From Devosia sp. (GTDB lineage Bacteria > Pseudomonadota > Alphaproteobacteria > Rhizobiales > Devosiaceae), in the NCBI GenBank assembly GCA_028290225.1, contig JAQGKH010000021.1:1-5692 (forward strand): a stretch of 5,692 nt of DNA, read 5' to 3'. The notes under the pieces were generated by a model. It saw only the letters and a program-made list of their open reading frames with translations, did not search any database and was not told the DNA's origin. The position numbers and the translations under genes are program-made. This document shows, in pieces, positions 1 to 4,846 of this stretch (positions are counted from its first letter, which is position 1; every line of letters starts with the position of its first letter).

Positions 1-325
1 TGTTGGGCCGCCAGTACTGATCGATCGGATAGAAGCCATAGATGAAGAAGTTGAAGCGCGCCCCGATATAGGCCCAGCACGCACCGACATTCTCGACCCG
101 GCACTGCTCCACCGTGCCGCCGGGGAACACCGCACGGCCGATCAGATAGTTATAGAGGGGCGGCACGATCCAGAGCAGGAACAGCAAGCCCAGGATGGTG
201 AGGGCGGAATCCAGCGGGGTCGCAAAGAGATTCCTGCGCAGCCAGGCGCCTGCCCCGCCGACGCGACCCGGCGCGGGCCGCGCGGGCTCAAAGTCGCTGC
301 GAACAAAAAGGACATCTTTTTGCAT
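1..325 (-). CDS. aapM: General L-amino acid ABC transporter permease AapM, N-terminal part (runs off left edge)
   Basis: Inner-membrane permease subunit of the Aap general L-amino acid ABC importer (polar amino acid transporter class). AapM is expected to pair with AapQ to form the channel. Only the first 108 codons are in the window; the family is usually about 380-400 residues, so the EAA loop that contacts the ATPase is missing. Visible: a hydrophilic N-terminus, the family-like stretch WLRRNLFATPLDS (29-40), one clear membrane segment at about 41-62, and a periplasmic segment with GACWAYIGARFNFFIYG (81-97) followed by YP and WRP, which is typical of AapM. The ATG start is chosen because it lies 3 bases after the aapQ TAG stop and has GGAG 9 bases upstream (plus-strand 335-338), inside the end of aapQ. 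This suggests translational coupling. The gene is co-directional with aapQ and aapJ; aapP should follow to the left. Confidence 0.91.
   Translation of the reverse strand, partial: MQKDVLFVRSDFEPARPAPGRVGGAGAWLRRNLFATPLDSALTILGLLFLLWIVPPLYNYLIGRAVFPGGTVEQCRVENVGACWAYIGARFNFFIYGFYPIDQYWRPN
304..322. repeat. Perfect 7-bp inverted repeat at the 5' end of aapM
   Basis: CAAAAAG (304-310) and CTTTTTG (316-322) are exact inverted copies separated by 5 bases. They occupy codons 2-8 of aapM, immediately after its ATG. The stem would be A/T-rich and weak. It may be chance, or it may modulate initiation of aapM. The sequence gives no way to decide. Confidence 0.4.
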
Positions 326-328
326 GGT

Positions 329-1519
329 CTAGCGCTCCACCAGCGCAACGCGCCCGTTGTACCAGTTCATGAATGCCGAGGTCAGCAAGGACAGCGTCAG
401 GTACACCGCCATCGTCATGGCGATGACTTCGATGGCCTTGCCTGTCTGGTTGAGCGTGGTGCCGGTGAAGACGTTGACCAGTTCCGGATAGCCGATCGCG
501 GCGCCGAGGGAGGAGTTCTTGGTGAGGTTCAAATATTGACTGGTCAGGGGCGGAATGATCACCCGCATGGCTTGGGGAATGACCACCAGGCGAAGCCGGT
601 CGCCTTCCTTGAGGCCCAGGGATTGAGCGGCTTCGGTCTGGCCATGGCTGACTGCCCGGATGCCGCCACGCACGTTCTCGGCAATAAATGCGGCGGTGTA
701 GATGGTCAGCCCGAACACCAGGGCCACCAGTTCAGGGGGAAGTTGGACGCCGCCACGGAAGTTGAAGCGTTCGAGCACCGGCAATTCGAAGGTGACCCCT
801 GCTCCGCTCAACACAAAGCCCAGCCCGACTATGGTCACGAACAGGACCACCGAGGTGATGAACACAGGAAAGCGCTGCCCCGTTGCTTCCAAACGACGCC
901 GCGCCCAGGTGGACAACGCCACGATGGCTGCAATGGCCAGGGCGATGGCGACATAAACCCAGGCAAATTGCTCATCAAAGATCGGCCGGGGGATCATCAG
1001 GCCGCGCTGGTTGATGAAGACATCGAAAGGCAGGGCAATGGACTGGCGCACCGCCGGCATGGTCTTGAGAACTGCGAAGTACCAAAAGAACAGCTGCAGC
1101 AGCAGCGGAATGTTGCGGATGATTTCAACGTAAACGGTGGCGAAGCGCGAGATCAGCCAGTTGGAGGACAGGCGCGCAATTCCGAGCGTAAAGCCGAGCA
1201 AGGTAGCGCAAACAATGCCAATCGCGGCCACCAGCAAGGTGTTGAGCAAGCCGGCCAGAAAAGCCTGCCAGTACAGCGAACTGCGTGTCCAGGTGAACAA
1301 GGTGAAGCTGATGTCGAAGCCGGCGGTACGAAACAGGAAATCAAAGCCGGTGGTCTTGTTCTGGGCCGCAAGGTTCTGGACCGTGTTGAGGACGATCCAG
1401 CCGAAAAAGGCGAGCACCGCGGCGGCAACCAGGATCTGGTAGAGGATGCCCCGAAACACCGGATCATTGAACAAGGAGCTGCGCGGTGCTGGGGTGCGCA
1501 AGGTGTCTTGCATGGCCAT
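329..1519 (-). CDS. aapQ: General L-amino acid ABC transporter permease AapQ
   Basis: Complete inner-membrane permease, 396 residues, close to the usual length of AapQ (about 400). With AapM it should form the translocation pore that accepts amino acids from AapJ and is driven by AapP. Visible: a hydrophobic segment at about 24-47, a long periplasmic stretch (48-85), a second segment at about 86-115 that opens the BPD-type permease domain, then EIIRNIPLLLQLFFWYF (132-148), and further segments near 186-204, 218-237, 262-282 and 366-386. The cytoplasmic EAA loop is clear at 294-317 (TEAAQSLGLKEGDRLRL, then IPQA). The open frame extends 33 codons upstream, but the residues before MAMQDTL do not look like the family. 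The MAM start has AAAGGA 11 bases upstream, so I place the start at 1519; ATG at 1513 is the alternative. The gene lies 163 bases after aapJ and 3 bases before aapM. Confidence 0.94.
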   Translation of the reverse strand: MAMQDTLRTPAPRSSLFNDPVFRGILYQILVAAAVLAFFGWIVLNTVQNLAAQNKTTGFDFLFRTAGFDISFTLFTWTRSSLYWQAFLAGLLNTLLVAAIGIVCATLLGFTLGIARLSSNWLISRFATVYVEIIRNIPLLLQLFFWYFAVLKTMPAVRQSIALPFDVFINQRGLMIPRPIFDEQFAWVYVAIALAIAAIVALSTWARRRLEATGQRFPVFITSVVLFVTIVGLGFVLSGAGVTFELPVLERFNFRGGVQLPPELVALVFGLTIYTAAFIAENVRGGIRAVSHGQTEAAQSLGLKEGDRLRLVVIPQAMRVIIPPLTSQYLNLTKNSSLGAAIGYPELVNVFTGTTLNQTGKAIEVIAMTMAVYLTLSLLTSAFMNWYNGRVALVER

Positions 1520-1530
1520 GTGGCATGCGT

Positions 1531-1536
1531 TCCTTT
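1531..1536 (-). promoter_or_regulatory. Ribosome binding site that decides the aapQ start
   Basis: AAAGGA on the minus strand lies 11 bases before ATG 1519 and 17 before ATG 1513, so it favours 1519. An ATG at 1526 is closer (4 bases) but reads a different frame that does not give a permease. The spacing is longer than ideal, so aapQ may be translated at modest efficiency compared with aapJ. Confidence 0.5.
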
Positions 1537-1638
1537 CGTGATGAACCGGCAAGCGGAGGCATGGGGAAGCATGAGACGGCCAGCTTGGCGCCGCGGGCAG
1601 TCCAGCGTCCTCAAGCACGCATCAAACCGGTTCGAATC

Positions 1639-1668
1639 AAAACCGGCGCCTTCTGGGGAAAGCGCCGG
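1639..1668 (-). terminator. GC-rich hairpin with short U-run between aapJ and aapQ (candidate attenuator or 3'-end stabiliser)
   Basis: Reading the minus strand just after the aapJ stop, CCGGCGC (1668-1662) and GCGCCGG (1649-1643) form a perfect 7-bp stem with a 12-base loop, followed by TTTT then GATT. This is the shape of an intrinsic terminator with a short U-run. It starts only 14 bases after the aapJ TAA, and the permease genes follow without another obvious promoter. Partial termination or mRNA 3'-end protection is therefore more likely than a full stop. Such an arrangement is common where a binding protein must be made in excess over its permeases. The function is inferred. Confidence 0.55.
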
Positions 1669-1682
1669 CTGGTGGTTCGAGC

Positions 1683-2699
1683 TTAGCGGATCGGCGGAGC
1701 GTATTGCAGACCGCCGTCGGTCCACAGGGCGTTGAGGCCGCGCTCCAGCGCAATATCGGTATCGGGACCAACATTGCGATTGAAAGCCTCCCCGTAGTTA
1801 CCGACGAGCTTGATGATCTGGTAAGCCCAATCTTTGGTCAGGCCGATGGGGGTGCCAAAATCGCCTTCAACGCCGAGCAGGCGCTTGATGGCCGGGTTGT
1901 CGGAGCCCAGCATTTCATCGACATTGGCGGAGGTTACGCCCAGTTCTTCGGCTTCCAAGAGGGCGAAATAGGCCCAGCGGTTGATGTTGAACCAGAGATC
2001 GTCGCCCTGACGCACCACGGGACCCAGGGGCTCCTTGGAGATGATCTCGGGCAGAATGACGTGTTCGGCCGGATTGGCGAATTTCGAGCGTTCGGCGGCC
2101 AGGGCCGAGGCGTCGGTGGTGTACACGTCGCAGCGACCGTCTTCATAGGCCTTCACGACTTCGTCCTGATCGACAAACACCACAGTATTGAATTCGAGAT
2201 TGTTGGCGGCGAAGTAGTCCGCGGCGTCGAGTTCGGTGGTGGTGCCCGATTCGATGCAGATCGCGGCGCCCGACAGGTCCATGGCGGAGGCGATGCCATC
2301 AGCTTCGCGCACCATGAAGCCCTGGCCGTCATAATACATGGTGCCGATGAACTTGATGCCCAGATCGGTATCGCGGCTCATGGTCCAGGTGGTGGTGCGG
2401 GACAGGATGTCGATTTCGCCAGCGGAAAGGGCGGCGAAGCGCTCCTGCGAGGTCAAGGGCGTGTAGCGGACGGCTTCAGCATCGTTGAAGATGGCAGCTG
2501 CCACTGCACGGCAGAAGTCCACTTCAAGCCCGGCCCACTTGTTGTTGGCGTCGGGCGCCGAGAACCCGGCTACACCCCCGGTCACGCCGCATTGAACATA
2601 GCCCTTGGCTTTGACATCGGCGAGCGTATCGGCGTAGGCGGCGGTCGCGGTGAGGCCAAAGGCGGCGGTCACAGCGAACTTTACAAGCGTCTTGTGCAT
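1683..2699 (-). CDS. aapJ: General L-amino acid-binding periplasmic protein AapJ
   Basis: Complete 338-residue periplasmic binding protein (SBP_bac_3 family) that captures L-amino acids and delivers them to AapQ/AapM. A Sec signal peptide is visible at 1-23: positive start (HKTLVK), hydrophobic core, and AYA before the likely cleavage ahead of D24. The mature protein starts with a conserved helix (LADVKAKG), then VQCGVTGGVAGFSAPD (35-50), the family signature GLEVDFCRAVAAAIF (57-71), LSRTTTWTMSRDT (99-111), YYDGQGFMV (122-130), ESGTTTELDAADYF (150-163) and RCDVYTTDASAL (189-200). These regions match AapJ closely. Cysteines 37, 63, 148 and 190 sit in the conserved blocks and could form disulfides (inference). 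The ATG at 2699 has AAGG 7 bases upstream and gives a full signal peptide. It is the first gene of a leftward aapJ-aapQ-aapM unit, divergent from the metC-type gene. Rhizobial aap operons are known to respond to nitrogen supply, but I see no clear sigma-54 site here. Confidence 0.95.
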   Translation of the reverse strand: MHKTLVKFAVTAAFGLTATAAYADTLADVKAKGYVQCGVTGGVAGFSAPDANNKWAGLEVDFCRAVAAAIFNDAEAVRYTPLTSQERFAALSAGEIDILSRTTTWTMSRDTDLGIKFIGTMYYDGQGFMVREADGIASAMDLSGAAICIESGTTTELDAADYFAANNLEFNTVVFVDQDEVVKAYEDGRCDVYTTDASALAAERSKFANPAEHVILPEIISKEPLGPVVRQGDDLWFNINRWAYFALLEAEELGVTSANVDEMLGSDNPAIKRLLGVEGDFGTPIGLTKDWAYQIIKLVGNYGEAFNRNVGPDTDIALERGLNALWTDGGLQYAPPIR

Positions 2700-2801
2700 T
2701 CGGTTGCCTTTTGTTTCCTGACTAGTCTCCCACAGCTCGCACGGCAGGCGCCCGGCTCTGGCTGCACCGCCGCTTTGTTCGCGACTTTGATGCTGGTATG
2801 C

Positions 2802-2830
2802 ATCGAAGCGGCTATTGCCAATTGCGTCAA
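2802..2830 (-). promoter_or_regulatory. Candidate sigma-70-type promoter for aapJ
   Basis: On the minus strand TTGACG (2830-2825) is a good -35 match. A 17-base spacer (2824-2808) leads to TTCGAT (2807-2802), a weak -10 match sharing 3 of 6 bases with TATAAT. Transcription would start near 2795, leaving a leader of about 95 bases before the aapJ ATG. The -35 hexamer overlaps the left arm of the 7-bp dyad at 2820-2858, and the -10 overlaps another dyad, so regulation by a bound protein is plausible. It is a prediction from hexamers only. Confidence 0.4.
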
Positions 2831-2858
2831 GAGCCGTACGGTCCTCCTACTCGCAATT
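2820..2858. promoter_or_regulatory. Spaced inverted repeat in the aapJ-metC divergent control region
   Basis: AATTGCG (2820-2826) and CGCAATT (2852-2858) are perfect inverted copies 25 bases apart, about 32 bases centre to centre, or close to three helical turns. A CCGTACGG palindrome (2834-2841) lies between them. This is the layout expected for a paired operator in a divergent promoter region, for example one bound by an Lrp/AsnC- or LysR-type regulator, but no regulator gene is in the window. The factor is unknown and the role is inferred from position and symmetry. Confidence 0.35.
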
Positions 2859-2859
2859 C

Positions 2860-2876
2860 TGGCTTATTTTTAGCCA
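2860..2876 (+). promoter_or_regulatory. Small dyad upstream of the metC-type gene
   Basis: TGGCT (2860-2864) and AGCCA (2872-2876) flank an A/T-rich 7-base centre, TATTTTT. It lies 31 bases before the metC start, in the most A/T-rich spot of the divergent region, where the metC promoter would be expected. TATTTT could be part of a -10 element, but I find no matching -35, so no promoter is called. A weak hairpin in the leader or an operator are the alternatives. Confidence 0.25.
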
Positions 2877-2907
2877 ACCTCGTAAGTTGACGTAGAAGTG
2901 AGCACAA

Positions 2908-4095
2908 ATGAACAGCCATGACCCTGCTGACGGCGCGTTCTCGGTAGAAACGCTGCTGACCCATACCGGGCGTTCGCCAGACGATCAGTTCGGCTTTGTG
3001 AACACCCCGGTTTACCGAGGCTCGACTGTGCTGTTCCGGAGCTTGGCTGATCTGGAGGCGCAGCAACAGCGCTTTCTTTATGGTCGCGCCGGCAACCCCA
3101 CCACAGCCAGTGTTGAAGCGGTGGTCACCGCGCTGGAAGGCGCGTATCGCAGCCTGCTGCTGCCTTCGGGGCTGGCGGCGATCACGGTTGCCTTGCTCGC
3201 TTGCGTCAAGGCGGGGGACGATGTGCTGATTTCCGACAGCGCTTATGATCCGGTGCGCAAGTTCGCGGACGGCTTTCTGGCGCGCATGGGGGTTACAGCC
3301 CGGTATTATGATCCGCGGATCGGCGCCGGGCTAGCGGGGCTGATGCAGCCCAACACTACGGCAGTGCTGGCGGAGAGCCCGGGCTCACTCACGTTCGAGG
3401 TTCAAGATCTGCCCGCTTTGGCGGCCGCGGCGCATGCGGGCGGCGCGCGGCTGCTGGTGGACAACAGCTGGGCCAGCCCGCTGTATCACCGCCCCCTGGC
3501 ATTAGGCGCCGATATCGTGATCCATTCGGGCACCAAGATGTTCGTTGGGCATTCCGATGCGTTTGCCGGCACGATCTCGACCACCGAAACGGCGTGGAGC
3601 GATGTGCTGCAGGCCAGAACGCTGCTGGGGTTCTTCACCTCCGGCGATGAAGCCTTCCTCGTGGCGCGAGGGCTTCGGACCTTGGCGATTCGCATGGGTG
3701 AGCACCAGAAGCGGGCGCTGGAGATCGCCGGATGGCTGGAGGAACAAGCCGAAGTGGAGGCGGTGTTGCATCCTGCCCTGCCCAGCCATCCCGACCACAC
3801 CTTGTTCAAGCGCGACTTTTCCGGTTCGGGCAGCCTTTTTGGCCTGCTGCTGCCCCCGGCTCCGAGGGAAGCCGTGGCCGCGTTCGTCGATCATCTCGCG
3901 CTGTTTTCCATGGGTTACTCGTGGGGCGGGTTCGAAAGCCTCTGCCTGCCGGTGAAACCAGGTAATCGCCGGACTGCGGTGCCGTGGACGACTGAGGGCA
4001 ATTTGTTCCGGCTTCACATCGGGTTTGAAGCGGTGGACGACCTCAAGGCCGACCTTGGGCGCGCGTTGGAGCGCTATCAAGCCGCGCGCCGCTGA
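2908..4095 (+). CDS. metC: Cystathionine beta-lyase (MetC type), PLP-dependent C-S lyase
   Basis: Complete 395-residue cytoplasmic enzyme of the Cys/Met metabolism PLP family (fold type I). The expected reaction is cleavage of L-cystathionine to homocysteine, pyruvate and ammonia, the penultimate step of transsulfuration-type methionine synthesis. Visible residues: YGRAGNPT (58-65), whose Tyr and Arg bind PLP phosphate of the neighbouring subunit; PSGLAAI (86-92), phosphate cup; Y113 in SAYDP, ring stacking; D185 in LLVDNSWAS, pyridine nitrogen; K210 in HSGTKMFVGHSD, Schiff base; and R368 in LFRLHIGFE, substrate carboxylate. The GYSWGGFESL block (336-345) is typical of the beta-lyase branch rather than gamma-synthase or gamma-lyase, which supports the metC call. 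ATG 2908 gives a normal N-terminus (ETLLTHTGR); the GAAGTGAG before it is a weak ribosome site. It is divergent from aapJ. Related C-S lyases overlap in activity, so desulfhydrase side activity cannot be excluded. Confidence 0.9.
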   Translation: MNSHDPADGAFSVETLLTHTGRSPDDQFGFVNTPVYRGSTVLFRSLADLEAQQQRFLYGRAGNPTTASVEAVVTALEGAYRSLLLPSGLAAITVALLACVKAGDDVLISDSAYDPVRKFADGFLARMGVTARYYDPRIGAGLAGLMQPNTTAVLAESPGSLTFEVQDLPALAAAAHAGGARLLVDNSWASPLYHRPLALGADIVIHSGTKMFVGHSDAFAGTISTTETAWSDVLQARTLLGFFTSGDEAFLVARGLRTLAIRMGEHQKRALEIAGWLEEQAEVEAVLHPALPSHPDHTLFKRDFSGSGSLFGLLLPPAPREAVAAFVDHLALFSMGYSWGGFESLCLPVKPGNRRTAVPWTTEGNLFRLHIGFEAVDDLKADLGRALERYQAARR

Positions 4096-4177
4096 CGGCA
4101 GCGAAAAGAAAGCTGCAGGGGAGAGCAGCAGTGCCTTGCCCTTTGGCGTGGAACGCGCTAACCACACCCGGCGATCT

Positions 4178-4254
4178 CGGAGTGTAGCTCAGCCTGGTAG
4201 AGCACCGGTTTTGGGAACCGGGGGTCCAAAGTTCGAATCTTTGTACTCCGACCA
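4178..4254 (+). tRNA. tRNA-Pro (anticodon TGG)
   Basis: A complete cloverleaf can be folded by eye. The acceptor is CGGAGTG (4178-4184) with TACTCCG (4244-4250), with one G-T pair at its base. The D stem is GCTC/GAGC (4187-4190, 4200-4203) around the AGCCTGGTA loop. The anticodon stem is CCGGT/ACCGG (4205-4209, 4217-4221) with loop TTTGGGA and anticodon TGG at 4212-4214. The variable loop has 5 bases, and the T stem CAAAG/CTTTG (4227-4231, 4239-4243) encloses TTCGAAT. Discriminator A and an encoded CCA (4252-4254) finish the gene. It reads CCN proline codons, probably all or most through a modified U34. Upstream, TTGCCC (4136-4141) and CTAACC (4158-4163), 16 bases apart, could be a weak promoter. 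No terminator lies between it and the next gene, so the two may share a transcript. Confidence 0.98.
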
Positions 4255-4282
4255 TCGCACCGCATTGTCTTGAGGTTGTTTT

Positions 4283-4588
4283 ATGACCGCTCGCATCTAC
4301 CGCCCTGCCCCCAGCGCGACGCAATCGGGCAAGGGCAAGTCCAAGCAGTGGGTGCTGGTGCATGAGCAGGCAACGCCGCGGTCGATCGAAGGGCTGATGG
4401 GCTATACGAGTTCAGCCGATACGCGCCAGCAGATCCGTTTGTCGTTTGAAACGCTGGAAGCCGCCGAGGCCTATGCGCAGAAGAATGGCATCGCCTATTC
4501 GGTGCAGCCGGCGCATGAGCCGACCGTCAAGCGCGTGAGCTATCCCGACAATTTCCGCCATGACCGCAAGGCGCCCTGGACCCATTAG
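4283..4588 (+). CDS. NDUFS4-like respiratory complex I accessory subunit (ETC complex I subunit conserved region)
   Basis: Complete 101-residue protein of the family related to mitochondrial NDUFS4 (18-kDa/AQDQ subunit), a supernumerary subunit of NADH:ubiquinone oxidoreductase kept in alphaproteobacteria. It is expected to sit on the cytoplasmic peripheral arm and stabilise the NADH-oxidising module; it carries no cofactor itself. Visible: ARIYRPAPSATQSGKGK (3-19); a conserved Trp at 23; the central block LMGYTSSADTRQQIRLSF (38-55); a helix with FETLEAAEAYAQKNGIAY (55-72); and the diagnostic tail YPDNFRHDRKAPWTH (87-101). The length is normal for the bacterial form. The ATG has GAGG 7 bases upstream (4272-4275). 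The gene stands alone, without nuo genes around it, 28 bases after tRNA-Pro, too little space for a separate full promoter unless it lies inside the tRNA gene. Confidence 0.94.
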   Translation: MTARIYRPAPSATQSGKGKSKQWVLVHEQATPRSIEGLMGYTSSADTRQQIRLSFETLEAAEAYAQKNGIAYSVQPAHEPTVKRVSYPDNFRHDRKAPWTH

Positions 4589-4631
4589 GGCTTGGTTGCG
4601 TAGGGGCGTTGATTAACTGCCGCGTTGCGGC

Positions 4632-4673
4632 GGGTGTGAAAGCACGCCCATGATCTTGATTTCTGTATTTTTT
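4632..4673 (+). terminator. Hairpin with delayed T-run after the NDUFS4-like gene
   Basis: GGGTGTG (4632-4638) pairs with CACGCCC (4643-4649) through six Watson-Crick pairs and one G-T pair around an AAAG loop. A T-rich stretch follows, ending in six T at 4668-4673. The T-run begins 18 bases after the stem rather than directly after it, so this is not a textbook intrinsic terminator. It lies 43 bases after the stop codon and is the best candidate for ending the tRNA/NDUFS4-like transcript. Confidence 0.4.
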
Positions 4674-4690
4674 ATGCGCGGCCACAGCGG

Positions 4691-4763
4691 CAGCCGAGAT
4701 GCGTCGGTACACGTTCCGCACGCGTCTTCGGCATCTCGGGCTGACCCCGGCTCAAGGCCGGGG
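4691..4763. repeat. Palindromic intergenic element, probable dispersed repeat
   Basis: Two stems lie side by side. CCGAGATGC (4694-4702) and GCATCTCGG (4731-4739) are perfect 9-bp inverted copies with a 28-base loop; three more outer pairs form if one G is bulged (CAG 4691-4693 with CTG 4741-4743). Next to it CCCCGGC (4745-4751) and GCCGGGG (4757-4763) form a perfect 7-bp stem with loop TCAAG. The wording of the second stem, a gapped CCCCGG palindrome around CTCAAG followed by CGACA, resembles short dispersed repeats that I recall between genes in Hyphomicrobiales and Caulobacterales. Copy number cannot be seen from this window. It sits between two convergent genes, where such elements are usually tolerated and may help end transcripts. 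Confidence 0.5.
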
Positions 4764-4846
4764 CGACAATCGGGTGTGGGGTGAGCGTAGTGCGCCTCCT
4801 GCAGCGCCCGTGTGAACGCGCGCGGCGTGCGGCTCCACGCGTCGGC

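Noticed and set aside
1520..1618. Upstream extension of aapQ by 33 codons
   Set aside because: The added residues do not resemble the AapQ N-terminus, and the AAAGGA ribosome site lies downstream of that start, in front of the MAM start.
320..1735. 471-codon plus-strand open frame opposite aapQ
   Set aside because: It lies entirely antisense to a clear permease gene, is rich in Gln, Gly, His, Arg and Asp without any domain, and reads through the aapJ/aapQ gap. Such frames arise from GC-rich codon bias on the other strand.
1704..2873. 389-codon plus-strand open frame opposite aapJ
   Set aside because: It is antisense to the complete aapJ gene, has a Gly/Asp/His/Val-rich composition typical of mirrored codon bias, and matches no family I recognise.
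2700..2907. SAM-type riboswitch before the metC-type gene, or a sigma-54 promoter for aapJ
   Set aside because: Methionine genes in this group can carry SAM-II or SAH elements and aap operons respond to nitrogen, so both were looked for. I found no recognisable riboswitch core and no GG-N10-GC site with the right flanks.
4098..4116. Possible terminator just after the metC-type gene (GCAGC / GCTGC)
   Set aside because: The stem has only 5 pairs with a 9-base loop and no T-run, so it is too weak to call. Transcription of this gene may continue into the tRNA.
4178..4254. tRNA-Pro as an integration site
   Set aside because: There is no integrase gene, no repeated copy of the tRNA 3' end, and both flanks hold ordinary chromosomal genes.
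4043..4363. Minus-strand frame encoding a peptide with VQRFELWTPGSQNRCSTR
   Set aside because: This is the reverse reading of the tRNA-Pro gene, a well-known false protein in databases. The plus-strand frame 4025-4273 is likewise a shadow of metC and the tRNA.
4825..4840. GCGTG / CACGC stem after the oxidoreductase stop as its terminator
   Set aside because: It has only 5 pairs and no T-run follows on the minus strand, so termination there cannot be supported.
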